Below, piece after piece: positions 36,901-45,657 of a stretch of 64,000 bases of DNA. Under the pieces are notes generated by a model. That model did not search any database, was not told the origin of the DNA, and was given only the letters and a program-made list of their open reading frames with translations. This DNA comes from Alteromonas oceanisediminis (lineage in GTDB: Bacteria > Pseudomonadota > Gammaproteobacteria > Enterobacterales > Alteromonadaceae): positions 1 through 64,000 of the forward strand of contig NZ_JAHCTA010000001.1 in assembly GCF_018474025.1 (NCBI RefSeq), in the 5' to 3' direction. Position 1 is the first letter of the stretch, and every line of letters starts with the position of its first letter. The position numbers and the translations under genes were made by a program.

Positions 36901-37776
36901 TTACGATTTCGCCATGCGAACCACAACCCGCCGGTTTTGCGCGCGATTGGCTTCCGTGTTATTTGGGGCCACGTGCCGTTTTTCACCGTGTCCGGTGACA
37001 TCAATACGCGCTGGACTTACTCCCATATTGGCAAAGTAATCGCGGATCTCATTGGCGCGTCGAATGGATAGTTGCTCGTTGGTCCAGCGCCCGCCATAGC
37101 TATCGGTATAGCCATCCACCAACACCAATGAAAGCGCGCTATCTTCGCGCAGATAATTTCCAATCATTTCCAAGCGGCGCTCAGAATAGGGTGTGAGCTC
37201 CACCGAGTTTTTCTTGTAACTCAACACGGTGTAAGCGATGTCTTCAAAGCTATAAGGGAGCAACTGCGAAACGCATTGACCGAATTGTCGATACGCGGGT
37301 AGAAAATTAGCCGCGTTTAAACCCACCGACACTTTGTCGTATTCGTTGTACCAATCTTGATAATAAATGGTTGGCCAATACCCTTTCTCCAGCTCGCTGA
37401 GCATAGTCCATGCTGTGCGCTCTGGAAGATCACCGTTGTATTGCGTGCGCAATGGCATTTCAGCGAGAGGCTTCTGGGCTTCACCGGGCATCCACCGTGG
37501 TGGTACTGAATAAACCGCCGCGACACCGAACGTTTTCGGTAACAGGCGCATATCCAATTCAAATTCCATATTCAATTGCTTTGACGCGGCACTGTAAAAA
37601 AGTGCTTTCCCATAACCCGGAATTTCATGTTCCAAGACACACTGGATACGCGACTGATTAGTCAACTGCCAGTCAGATGACTCGATGGTGGCGGCATATT
37701 GGCGCATATTGGCTAGCGTCGCGGTACTCAGCAAGGAAACGAACAACGCCGTTGAAAAAATAAAAATACGCGACAT
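36901..37776 (-). CDS. motY: sodium-type flagellar protein MotY
   Basis: A 291-aa periplasmic protein with a signal peptide (cleaved near LSTATLA). The N-terminal MotY domain (about 23-160, with QCVLEHEIPGYGKALFYSAA and FELDMRLLP) is followed by an OmpA-like peptidoglycan-binding domain (about 165-291: LVLVDGYTDSYGG, RRANEIRDYF, VTGHGEKRHVAPN...NRRVVVRM). In Vibrio, MotY forms the T-ring that holds PomAB stators, so this organism probably swims with a sodium-driven polar flagellum. No other flagellar genes are nearby. Confidence 0.9.
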   Translation of the reverse strand: MSRIFIFSTALFVSLLSTATLANMRQYAATIESSDWQLTNQSRIQCVLEHEIPGYGKALFYSAASKQLNMEFELDMRLLPKTFGVAAVYSVPPRWMPGEAQKPLAEMPLRTQYNGDLPERTAWTMLSELEKGYWPTIYYQDWYNEYDKVSVGLNAANFLPAYRQFGQCVSQLLPYSFEDIAYTVLSYKKNSVELTPYSERRLEMIGNYLREDSALSLVLVDGYTDSYGGRWTNEQLSIRRANEIRDYFANMGVSPARIDVTGHGEKRHVAPNNTEANRAQNRRVVVRMAKS

Positions 37777-37925
37777 ATCAACTCCTAAATCTATGCCTTA
37801 TTATCGTCATGGTAGCAGAAAAGTTTAGTCCTTTACTGGATACCTTCTATCGATATTGTCATACTCTCAAACCTAAACCGTTATCACGAATCGAGCTTAC
37901 GCTCGTTAAACCATAAGTATACTGC

Positions 37926-38552
37926 ATGCCCTACCCCTCTGAATTATTAGCTGAGCGCTTTCGTGGCTACTTTCCCGTTATTATCGATGTAGAGACGGCT
38001 GGATTTAATCCGAATACTGATGCATTGCTTGAGTTAGCCGCAGTCACCGTCACGTTTGACGACAACAATCAACTGCAACCGGACCAACGAATTCACCATC
38101 ACGTAGAACCCTTCGAAGGGGCTAACTTAGAACAGGCTGCGCTTGATTTTAATGGTATCGATCCGACTTGCGCGCTACGAGGTGCAATTTCAGAGCACGA
38201 AGCGATGCTGGATCTGTGTAAAAATATTCGGAAACTACAAAAAGCGGCGGGTTGTCAACGGTCAGTGATCGTGGCGCATAACGCTAGTTTCGATCAAGGC
38301 TTTATCAATGCAGCCATCGCGCGGTGCAATATTAAACGTACGCCGTTTCATCCATTTGTGTCATTTGACACGACGAGTTTAGCAGCACTCACTTTAGGTC
38401 AAACGGTGTTGGTTAAAGCGTGTCAGGCTGCAGAAATCGCCTTTGATCAGAAGCAAGCCCACTCCGCATTGTACGATGCAGAAAAAACCACAGAGCTGTT
38501 TTGTCACATGGTCAATCGATGGCAAAATTTAGGCGGCTGGCCACTCGCCTAA
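37926..38552 (+). CDS. rnt: ribonuclease T
   Basis: A 208-aa 3'-5' exoribonuclease that matures tRNA CCA ends and 23S rRNA. DEDDh residues are visible: D21 and E23 (IIDVETAGF), D123 (HNASFDQGF), H179 and D184 ([12 protein letters not shown]). Length and the N-terminal pattern ([19 protein letters not shown]) match the family closely. A terminator follows at 38581-38604. Confidence 0.95.
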   Translation: MPYPSELLAERFRGYFPVIIDVETAGFNPNTDALLELAAVTVTFDDNNQLQPDQRIHHHVEPFEGANLEQAALDFNGIDPTCALRGAISEHEAMLDLCKNIRKLQKAAGCQRSVIVAHNASFDQGFINAAIARCNIKRTPFHPFVSFDTTSLAALTLGQTVLVKACQAAEIAFDQKQAHSALYDAEKTTELFCHMVNRWQNLGGWPLA

Positions 38553-38580
38553 CGCTTATGTCACGGTAAACGCCCACAAA

Positions 38581-38604
38581 AAAGGCTGCTAAACGCAGCC
38601 TTTT
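38581..38604. terminator. terminator between rnt and the peroxiredoxin gene
   Basis: AAAGGCTGC / GCAGCCTTTT arms around TAAAC, with A-runs on one side and T-runs on the other. It fits termination of both converging genes. Confidence 0.88.
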
Positions 38605-38629
38605 CCACTATAAGTCAATAACGACAACG

Positions 38630-39235
38630 TTATAGGTCGTCAGAGTTACCCGATAAGTACTTCGCCACGCCTTCTGGGCTTGCATCCATACCGGCCTTAC
38701 CTTCCTGCCAGCCTGCAGGGCAAACTTCACCGTGCTCCTGATGGAATGCGAGTGCATCCACCATACGTAACATTTCGTCAATATTCCGGCCTAGCGGTAA
38801 ATCGTTAACCACTTGATGGCGTACTAAACCATCTTCGTCAATCAAGAAAGAGCCACGAAATGCGACGCCATCGGTTGGATGCTCTACGTCGTATGCCTGA
38901 CAAATCTCATGTTTTACGTCTGCGACCAGCGTATATTTCACTGCGCCAATACCACCTTGGTTAACCGGTGTATTGCGCCACGCGTTATGGCTAAACTGTG
39001 AGTCAATCGAAACACCAATAACTTCCACACCGCGTTTCTGGAATTCAGCGTAGCGCTTATCAAAAGCGATCAACTCAGAAGGACACACAAAGGTGAAATC
39101 AAGTGGATAAAAGAACACCACGGCTTTTTTGCCCTTGGTCGCTTCACTGAATGAAAATGAATCAACAATTTCACCGCTACCTAGCACTGCTGCTGCGGTA
39201 AAATCAGGGGCCGGACGTCCAACAAGTACGCTCAT
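38630..39235 (-). CDS. 2-Cys peroxiredoxin (AhpC/TSA family)
   Basis: A 201-aa typical 2-Cys peroxiredoxin that reduces hydrogen peroxide and organic hydroperoxides. The peroxidatic cysteine C51 lies in FTFVCPSELIAF and the resolving C172 in EVCPAGWQEGK. The GGxG loop appears as QGGIGA and the tail ends SGNSDDL instead of a YF motif, so it may resist over-oxidation less in the usual way. No ahpF neighbour is present; it probably uses thioredoxin or glutaredoxin. It is near bfd, grxD and sodB, a redox-related neighbourhood. Confidence 0.93.
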   Translation of the reverse strand: MSVLVGRPAPDFTAAAVLGSGEIVDSFSFSEATKGKKAVVFFYPLDFTFVCPSELIAFDKRYAEFQKRGVEVIGVSIDSQFSHNAWRNTPVNQGGIGAVKYTLVADVKHEICQAYDVEHPTDGVAFRGSFLIDEDGLVRHQVVNDLPLGRNIDEMLRMVDALAFHQEHGEVCPAGWQEGKAGMDASPEGVAKYLSGNSDDL

Positions 39236-39369
39236 AATTATCTCCAGTTAGTTGTTTTATTAACTCATTTTAGTACACGCGTTGTATATAAGGCTGGTTC
39301 TGAAAAAACCAAGCATCAGCCTAAAAAACTACGCACAGAAACGCGCTGAAAAAACTTGCATGCAACATG

Positions 39370-39388
39370 AATAACAACTATTATCATT
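39370..39388. promoter_or_regulatory. Fur-box-like operator upstream of bfd
   Basis: Read on the minus strand, AATGATAATAGTTGTTATT matches the 19-bp Fur consensus AATGATAATnATTATCATT at 16 positions by eye. It lies 27 bp before the bfd start codon. Iron-repressed expression would be expected, as in other gammaproteobacteria. Confidence 0.7.
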
Positions 39389-39414
39389 TGCAATGAAGTT
39401 TTCGGGCAAACTCT

Positions 39415-39609
39415 ATGTACGTATGCATGTGTTACGGTGTTACAGACAAAGCGATCAAAAACGCGGTTAAAGAACATGGCGTTGGTAATCTGCGTGAATT
39501 AAACACTGTTCTCACGCTAGGTTCAGAGTGTGGCCGTTGCGTACAGATGGCTCAGCAAATTATCGATACCACCATTATAGACGACTCTTTATTCAAAGAA
39601 GTCTGCTAA
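39415..39609 (+). CDS. bfd: bacterioferritin-associated ferredoxin
   Basis: A 64-aa [2Fe-2S] protein that helps release iron from bacterioferritin. The cluster cysteines are C4, C6, C39 and C42 (VCMCYGVTD and SECGRCVQMA). The size is normal. A Fur-like operator just upstream predicts induction by iron starvation. No bfr gene is in the window. Confidence 0.92.
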   Translation: MYVCMCYGVTDKAIKNAVKEHGVGNLRELNTVLTLGSECGRCVQMAQQIIDTTIIDDSLFKEVC

Positions 39610-39690
39610 GGTCAATCGGCCCAGAAACATTCGTTGCAGTAAACCTTCCACACTTAGCCACGCATCAGTTTCAAAAAAACATTCAAAAAA

Positions 39691-39714
39691 AATCAGGCAT
39701 TAGCCTGATTTTTT
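39691..39714. terminator. bidirectional terminator between bfd and grxD
   Basis: AATCAGGC and GCCTGATT arms around ATTA, with A-runs upstream and T6 downstream. It serves converging bfd and grxD transcripts. Confidence 0.9.
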
Positions 39715-39733
39715 AACGTCTTTCGCATCTTAA

Positions 39734-40078
39734 CTATGATGCGTGCTTTTCCGCCGTTTCTTTGATGAGCGGTTGTAACTCGCCTTGTTGAAACATCTCA
39801 AGAACGATATCGCACCCGCCAATCAGTTCACCATCAACCCACAATTGAGGGAATGTTGGCCACTCTGCATACACGGGAAGCTCCGCGCGGATATCCGGAT
39901 TTTGCAGAATATCCACATACGCGAATTGTTCGCCGCAAGACATCAGCGCTTGAGAAGCCTGCGATGAAAAACCACAACTTGGTAACTTAGGCGACCCTTT
40001 CATGTAGAGCAAGATAGGATTTTCAGAAATTTGCTGCTTAATTTTTTCAACGGTTTCAGTTTTGTCGTAGGATTCCAT
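39734..40078 (-). CDS. grxD: monothiol glutaredoxin, Grx4 family
   Basis: A 114-aa CGFS-type glutaredoxin that binds and carries [2Fe-2S] clusters with glutathione. The active motif is CGFS (35-38), preceded by ILLYMKGSPKLPSCGFSSQ and followed by WPTFPQLWVDGELIGGCDI, the cluster/GSH site. I chose ATG at 40078 (MESYDK), as the upstream extension is not family-like. It lies back-to-back with sodB, both part of iron and oxidative-stress metabolism. Confidence 0.94.
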   Translation of the reverse strand: MESYDKTETVEKIKQQISENPILLYMKGSPKLPSCGFSSQASQALMSCGEQFAYVDILQNPDIRAELPVYAEWPTFPQLWVDGELIGGCDIVLEMFQQGELQPLIKETAEKHAS

Positions 40079-40302
40079 AATGCTCTCAATTGAATGTGAA
40101 TGCGTAGAATATAGGGCCGACACAGTCGGCTTTCAAGCGCCCCCTTTAGACAAATTTTAGAATACACCCTTGGTGTTAAAAAAAATGACCCCATCTGTTA
40201 GTGAATCAGTAACTATACTGACTGTGGTTTGCTCGTTCACTGAGGATTTAGTGTCAGCGACAAACTCAATAATTTCTGTCAGGACCAAAATGGAGGCTAT
40301 CA

Positions 40303-40887
40303 ATGGCTTTTGAATTACCCGCACTACCTTATGAAAAAAACGCGCTAGAACCTCATATCTCATCAGAAACGCTTGATTATCATTATGGCAAACACCACGC
40401 CACTTATGTGACTAAGTTGAATGGCCTTATTGAAGGTACAGAGCTTGAGAACAAAGGCCTTGAAGAGATTGTCAAATCGTCTGATGGCGGTGTGTTTAAT
40501 AATGCTGCGCAAATCTGGAACCATACGTTTTACTGGCACAGCTTAAGCCCAAATGGTGGCGGTGAGCCAAGCGGCGCTCTTGCTGATGCAATCAATGCCA
40601 AGTGGGGCTCTTTTGCTGACTTTAAAGCAGCCTTCAACGACAAAGCAGTGAATAACTTTGGTTCAAGCTGGACATGGTTAGTGAAGAATGCAGATGGAAG
40701 CCTGGATATCGTTAATACAAGCAATGCTGCAACGCCACTGACACACGAAGGCATCACACCATTGTTAACGGTCGACTTGTGGGAGCATGCTTATTACATC
40801 GACTACCGCAATGCTCGCCCTAAGTATCTTGAAGGATTTTGGGCATTGGTTAACTGGTCATTCGCCAGCGAAAATTTTGGCGCTTAA
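40303..40887 (+). CDS. sodB: superoxide dismutase, iron type
   Basis: A 194-aa cytoplasmic enzyme that dismutates superoxide. Metal ligands are H27, H74, D158 and H162 ([13 protein letters not shown]). Q70 near H74 ([11 protein letters not shown]) and other residues indicate the iron-dependent class. A strong GGAGG site precedes the ATG. A 180-bp leader to grxD leaves space for regulation; I do not see a clear Fur or RyhB site. The terminator is at 40909-40931. Confidence 0.95.
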   Translation: MAFELPALPYEKNALEPHISSETLDYHYGKHHATYVTKLNGLIEGTELENKGLEEIVKSSDGGVFNNAAQIWNHTFYWHSLSPNGGGEPSGALADAINAKWGSFADFKAAFNDKAVNNFGSSWTWLVKNADGSLDIVNTSNAATPLTHEGITPLLTVDLWEHAYYIDYRNARPKYLEGFWALVNWSFASENFGA

Positions 40888-40908
40888 TGGTCTGATTTGA
40901 TAAACGCG

Positions 40909-40931
40909 AGCCCCGATATTCGGGGCTTTTT
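40909..40931. terminator. terminator after sodB
   Basis: AGCCCCGA and TCGGGGCT arms with a TAT loop, followed by TTTT. It lies between converging sodB and the MFS gene. Confidence 0.92.
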
Positions 40932-42066
40932 AATGCAAACGCACTCGAACCACCGGGAGTAAAACCAATCCCGCGATGACCGCGACACCGGCAGCCATAG
41001 TGAATGAAAGCTGCGCACCCGCACCGTCTTGCCACAAATGCCCTGCAAACCAGTTCCCCAATGCACCACCAAAACCGAACGCTACACTGATATAGATGGC
41101 TTGCGCACGACTTTGAAAGCGTTTGTCAAAATAGCGAAAGATAAAATGTACACTAGCCGCGTGAGTCAATCCAAAACTGAATGCGTGGATCAGTTGAGCC
41201 AAGGCCACTAACCAGAGGTCGTCGCCAAAAGCGCCCAATAGCTGCCATCTTGCTCCGGTAAACACGCAACTCACGATCAAAAGCCATTTAACCCCGACGC
41301 GCGCAATTAAGCGAGATGCGAGCATAAATATGATAACTTCAGCCACGACGCCCAACGCAATCATGATCCCCGTCGTTTGGCCACTGTAACCAAGATCGCG
41401 CATGTACAGTGCGAAAAAGCCGTAATATACGCCAAAACTGACCTGTAACAGCGTTGCTGATACGATGAACAGGATAAATGTGCGACGCAAAGCTCGGTGC
41501 CACTGACCTTTCACACGCTCAGCCGATTGCGACTTAGGTACTTTATCAGCAATCAATAGCGTGGATAAAAACAGCCCCGCTAGCACCAACGTGCTGACAA
41601 CAACAGGCACCTCGCTGCCATGGATATCAATGAGATGACCGGTCAGCACGGTCAACACGATAAATCCGATACTGCCCCATAGTCTGACATTGCCGTAGCT
41701 GTGTTGAAAATATTCAGTTTGGCGTAGTGTAACCACTTCCAGTTGCGGCAACACGGCAGTCCAGAACATCATCATCAAGCCAAAGCAAAGCGTTAGCCAC
41801 CAAAATTGCTGCGCCCAAAAAACGCCCACAAAACTCAACACGGTGAATAAACAGCCAAGCCTTAATACCAGAAGGACTTTGCCGCTACGGTCGGCTAAGC
41901 TTGCCCACAGTGAGGGTCCAAAGATCCGTGCAAACGTGATCAAGGCGAACAGTTCGCCAATTTGTGACGAACTAAACCCCCGACCATCGAGAAAAATGCC
42001 CAAATACGGTATGAGAACACCGAGTTGAGCAAAATACAGAAAGTAGGTGAGCGAGAGGCGTTTCAC
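40930..42066 (-). CDS. MFS transporter, HcaT/nucleoside-proton symporter-like
   Basis: A 378-aa twelve-helix permease. The N-terminus YFLYFAQLGVLIPYLGIFLDGRGFSSSQIGEL and the motif WASLADRSGK between helices 2 and 3 are typical of the MFS_1_like group that includes E. coli HcaT. QTEYFQHSYGNVRLWGSIGF is the helix-5 signature. The substrate is unknown. Its start lies 3 bp before the end of aroC, so it is the last gene of a prmB-aroC-MFS transcript. Confidence 0.85.
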   Translation of the reverse strand: MKRLSLTYFLYFAQLGVLIPYLGIFLDGRGFSSSQIGELFALITFARIFGPSLWASLADRSGKVLLVLRLGCLFTVLSFVGVFWAQQFWWLTLCFGLMMMFWTAVLPQLEVVTLRQTEYFQHSYGNVRLWGSIGFIVLTVLTGHLIDIHGSEVPVVVSTLVLAGLFLSTLLIADKVPKSQSAERVKGQWHRALRRTFILFIVSATLLQVSFGVYYGFFALYMRDLGYSGQTTGIMIALGVVAEVIIFMLASRLIARVGVKWLLIVSCVFTGARWQLLGAFGDDLWLVALAQLIHAFSFGLTHAASVHFIFRYFDKRFQSRAQAIYISVAFGFGGALGNWFAGHLWQDGAGAQLSFTMAAGVAVIAGLVLLPVVRVRLH

Positions 42067-42069
42067 CGA

Positions 42070-43170
42070 CTACGGTGCTTTACCCGCAATCACCGGTGTA
42101 GGCGACTGAACCCCAGCGTTTTGCGCTCGCTGGCGTAGTACGTGATCCATAATCACGATTGCCAGCATCGCTTCGGCAATCGGCACAGCACGTATGCCGA
42201 CACACGGGTCGTGGCGACCTTTGGTGACAATCTCAGTGGCGTTTCCGTTAATATCGATGGTGTCGCCACTGATAGAGATACTGGACGTCGGTTTGAGTGC
42301 CATGTGCACCACCACATCCTGCCCGGTCGAAATGCCTCCCAACACGCCCCCAGAGTGATTGCTGGTGAAGCCATCAGGCGTGAGTGAATCGCGGTGCTCA
42401 GTGCCCTTTTGCATGATCACATCAAACCCGTCACCCACTTCAACGCCTTTCACGGCGTTGATACCCATCATAGCGTGCGCAATGTCGGCATCCAGCCTGT
42501 CGAACACCGGTTCACCAAGCCCGACCGGCATATTCGTGGCTACCACAGACACTTTGGCACCAATGGAATCACCGGACTTTTTCAGTTCACGCATGTAAGC
42601 ATCCAAAGCCTCCAATTGATTTGAGTCCGGGCAAAAGAATGGGTTTTGATTGATTTGCTCTGGCTCAAGCAAATCCATCTTAATCGGGCCGAGTTGGGAT
42701 AAATAACCAGTGATTTCAATGCCGTACTCGGTTTTCAGAAATTTTTTCGCAATACCACCGGCGGCAACTCGCACAGCGGTTTCTCTGGCGGATGAACGGC
42801 CACCACCGCGGTAATCTCGCGTGCCATATTTCTGTTGATAGGTGTAGTCTGCGTGACCAGGACGGAAGCGATCCGCAATTTTCGAATAATCCTGGCTGCG
42901 TTGGTCGGTATTTTTAATCAGCAAACCAATACTGGTTCCGGTCGTTTTACCCTCAAAAACCCCCGATAGGATCTGTACTTCGTCTTCTTCACGGCGTGCC
43001 GTCGTATAACGAGAGGTACCGGGCTTTCGCCGGTCTAAATCGCCTTGTAAATCGGATTCGTCCAACGCGAGGCCCGGAGGGCACCCGTCAACCACACCGC
43101 CAATAGCGACGCCATGGCTTTCGCCAAATGTGGTCACTGTAAAAAGTTTTCCGAAACTATTCCCTGACAT
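42070..43170 (-). CDS. aroC: chorismate synthase
   Basis: A 366-aa enzyme making chorismate from EPSP with reduced FMN, the last shikimate step. Signature blocks are [33 protein letters not shown] and [14 protein letters not shown] chose ATG at 43170 to give the conserved MSGNSFG start; an upstream extension overlaps prmB. It starts 4 bp after prmB ends, the usual gammaproteobacterial pair. Confidence 0.97.
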   Translation of the reverse strand: MSGNSFGKLFTVTTFGESHGVAIGGVVDGCPPGLALDESDLQGDLDRRKPGTSRYTTARREEDEVQILSGVFEGKTTGTSIGLLIKNTDQRSQDYSKIADRFRPGHADYTYQQKYGTRDYRGGGRSSARETAVRVAAGGIAKKFLKTEYGIEITGYLSQLGPIKMDLLEPEQINQNPFFCPDSNQLEALDAYMRELKKSGDSIGAKVSVVATNMPVGLGEPVFDRLDADIAHAMMGINAVKGVEVGDGFDVIMQKGTEHRDSLTPDGFTSNHSGGVLGGISTGQDVVVHMALKPTSSISISGDTIDINGNATEIVTKGRHDPCVGIRAVPIAEAMLAIVIMDHVLRQRAQNAGVQSPTPVIAGKAP

Positions 43171-43174
43171 GCTG

Positions 43175-44107
43175 TTATGCGCCCTTCTGCCAAAATTCAT
43201 TAAGTGCCGACCGCGACACTGCAAATACACCTTCACCGCCCTGCTCAAAACGCACCCAATCAACCATGAGTCCTGGGAAGCGCGCTTCGAAATGAACCAG
43301 ACTATTGCCTACTTCTACCAGAAGCCAGCCGTCCTCTGAAAGGTGCTCTGGTGCTTGTTTCAAAATAATTTCAACCAAATCAAGCCCATCGTCACCGGCT
43401 GCGAGCGCCAATTCTGGCTCATGTTGGAATTCTGCGGGAAGATCCGACATGTCCTCAGCATCAACATAAGGTGGGTTCGATACGATTAAGTCATACTTCT
43501 GGCCTGACACCGCCGCGAACAAATCTGATTGAATAGGAGTCACCTGATGAGCCACCCCATGCTCCTCAACATTGATTTGAGCCACGTCCAGTGCGTCTGT
43601 ACTGATATCGACCGCATCGACCTCTGCATCAGGGAACGCGTGTGCCATGGCAATAGCGATGCAGCCGCCCCCGCAGCACAAATCGAGTATACGTGTAGGC
43701 TCACTCACATACGGTGCAAATTGCGATTGAATCAATTCAGCAAAGGGCGAGCGCGGTATCAACACGCGCTCATCCACGTAAAATGGTAATCCACAAAACC
43801 ACGCTTGATGAGTGATGTAAGGCAACGGCAAGCGGGTTTGTACGCGTTTTAACACCAATTCTGCAACTTTTTGTCGCTCGCTACGCGTTAATTTGGCGTG
43901 AAACAGCGCATCGCCAGTTTGCTGGGTGATATTTTGAGGTAAATGCAAGGCAAACATGACAAGCGTAACGGCTTCATCCCACGCGTTATCAGTACCATGA
44001 CCGAAAAACAAATCGGCATCGTTAAACCGACTCACGCTCCATCGCACCATATCAAGTAGGCTTTCTAGATCTTCAATGGCTTGTTCGAGGTAAATTTTGT
44101 CAGTCAT
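43175..44107 (-). CDS. prmB: 50S ribosomal protein L3 glutamine methyltransferase
   Basis: A 310-aa SAM-dependent enzyme that methylates a glutamine of ribosomal protein L3. The SAM loop is [10 protein letters not shown] (141-150) and the catalytic NPPY is at 211-214. The N-terminal helical domain (1-100) binds substrate. It is placed before aroC and divergent from smrB with 84 bp between, an order also seen in E. coli. Confidence 0.94.
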   Translation of the reverse strand: MTDKIYLEQAIEDLESLLDMVRWSVSRFNDADLFFGHGTDNAWDEAVTLVMFALHLPQNITQQTGDALFHAKLTRSERQKVAELVLKRVQTRLPLPYITHQAWFCGLPFYVDERVLIPRSPFAELIQSQFAPYVSEPTRILDLCCGGGCIAIAMAHAFPDAEVDAVDISTDALDVAQINVEEHGVAHQVTPIQSDLFAAVSGQKYDLIVSNPPYVDAEDMSDLPAEFQHEPELALAAGDDGLDLVEIILKQAPEHLSEDGWLLVEVGNSLVHFEARFPGLMVDWVRFEQGGEGVFAVSRSALNEFWQKGA

Positions 44108-44191
44108 CGGGTCTATTCATCCGCTAAACAATGGCTGGTATGATACCTAATATTACGGTCGATAGGATCGAAATTTACGAGGAAAACGGCG

Positions 44192-44743
44192 GTGGAAGAT
44201 GATGACTGGTCACAATTTAAAAAGACCACACCGGGTTTAGTCCCATTAGCGCCGGATGATAAGATCGTGCTAACCCGCACCGATAACAAAGCGATGGCGA
44301 AGCAATTTCGTCGCAAAGCGATCTCGTCGGCGATTGCAGCAGACCGAAAACGAGCCGCTGAGTTCGCTTTTTCAGACGACTTCCAAGCTCATTTCGATGC
44401 TCAGGGGCCACTGAAATTTGTTAACCACACTAAGCACAGCAGCGAGTTAAAACGTTTACGCCGTGGCGACTACGTACCTGAGTTTCTCCTGGATTTGCAC
44501 GGGCTCTCGCGTGATGAATCAAAGCGTGAAATCGCCGCCCTGTTGGCAGAAGCACACAAACAGCACGCCCGCTGCGTTTGCATTGTGCATGGCATTGGCA
44601 GTGGTGTGCTGCGTCAGCAAGTACCGCATTGGCTGGTGCAGCACCCTAACGTCATCGCTTTCCATCAAGCCACACTCGAATGGGGAGGACAAGGTGCCCT
44701 CCTCGTTCTCATCGCAACGAACGACCCCAAACTTGGCGATTAA
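44192..44743 (+). CDS. smrB: ribosome rescue factor / endonuclease SmrB
   Basis: A 183-aa protein with an Smr domain: DLHGLSRDESKREI and CVCIVHGIGSGVLRQQVPHWL carry the family's catalytic DxH and HGxGxG. In E. coli SmrB cleaves mRNA at collided ribosomes. The start is GTG at 44192. It is divergent from prmB, the conserved order. Confidence 0.92.
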   Translation: MEDDDWSQFKKTTPGLVPLAPDDKIVLTRTDNKAMAKQFRRKAISSAIAADRKRAAEFAFSDDFQAHFDAQGPLKFVNHTKHSSELKRLRRGDYVPEFLLDLHGLSRDESKREIAALLAEAHKQHARCVCIVHGIGSGVLRQQVPHWLVQHPNVIAFHQATLEWGGQGALLVLIATNDPKLGD

Positions 44744-44753
44744 AACGACATCA

Positions 44754-44879
44754 TTATTTGCTATGGTCGGCGCTGTTGTGAATAAACATATAGGTAAAGT
44801 AGCCACACATACCGATGATGATGGCTATCATCATTAGTGACATCCACACAACGGGGTCAAAAAATAGATTGAGGGGCAT
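44754..44879 (-). CDS. 41-aa single-helix membrane protein (DUF3149-like)
   Basis: The frame reads MPLNLFFDPVVWMSLMMIA and continues IIIGMCGYFTYMFIHNSADHSK, with one transmembrane helix. The F-F-D-P-V-V-W/L start and single helix fit the DUF3149 family of small inner-membrane proteins. AAGGAGAG lies just upstream of the ATG. It is too short for many gene finders. It converges with smrB. Confidence 0.75.
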   Translation of the reverse strand: MPLNLFFDPVVWMSLMMIAIIIGMCGYFTYMFIHNSADHSK

Positions 44880-45003
44880 GATGCTCTCCTTGAAAGTACA
44901 TAAACAATGTCAACGAGACATAGCGTACTGGAACCACTGAAGAACATACTGATCTCGATCAATACCCGCTTATGGAGAGCCCCGCGTTATTGCGCTGGAT
45001 CAA

Positions 45004-45657
45004 TTAAAACTGGATTTTTACATTGAAAGCGATATTAATCCGTTGCCGATCGCTGGGATTTGGCAATACCTCATGCAATAGATAGCTGGGAAACATTAGC
45101 AACAACCCATCCTCTGCCGGTAACGTAAACGACTGCCCATACGGTAGCCCTAAACTCACCTGCTGATTTAAATAGGCCTGGCTGTAAAGCGCGATGTCAC
45201 CTGTTCCAGTACCTTGCACGTAGTAAACACCTGACCAATGCCATTTCGAGTGCGAGTGAATAGCATTGCTGCTGCCCTTTTCGTTCACATTGGCCCAATG
45301 GTTAGTTTCAAAGCGCGAATCATCAAACGATTCCAAGGCAGCACAGGGTGCACCGATGGAAAGATAATGACGATGAATGGCTTTAACATTGTCAATGGCC
45401 ATGCGGCGCAATGTTTGCCAACCGTCAAACTCATCCGACCCACGCCAACAGCCGGGGTTTGCCATTTTATCCACCGTCGGATGATTTTTTTGATAATCGA
45501 GAATGGCGGTTTTTAATGTCTGATTCAGACGAGGGTGATCCGGCATCATCGATCGCCAGATATCCGTGTGTAGGATCCCGCCCCTTGCCAATACTATTGT
45601 TTGGTTGTTGGCATTAACATATTGCATACCGGGTGCAATAGGCATCGGCTGATTCAT
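45004..45657 (-). CDS. putative 2OG-Fe(II) oxygenase
   Basis: A 217-aa soluble protein with the HxH...H facial-triad pattern of double-stranded beta-helix oxygenases: H134/H136 (AIHSHSKWHWSGVYYV), H195 (PSYLLHEVLPN) and R206 (DRQRINIAFN) for 2-oxoglutarate. The layout matches the TIGR02466-type group. It probably hydroxylates a peptide or small metabolite. The gene overlaps the upstream sulfotransferase by 4 bp (ATGA), so the two are translationally coupled and probably act in one pathway. The substrate is unknown. Confidence 0.82.
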   Translation of the reverse strand: MNQPMPIAPGMQYVNANNQTIVLARGGILHTDIWRSMMPDHPRLNQTLKTAILDYQKNHPTVDKMANPGCWRGSDEFDGWQTLRRMAIDNVKAIHRHYLSIGAPCAALESFDDSRFETNHWANVNEKGSSNAIHSHSKWHWSGVYYVQGTGTGDIALYSQAYLNQQVSLGLPYGQSFTLPAEDGLLLMFPSYLLHEVLPNPSDRQRINIAFNVKIQF

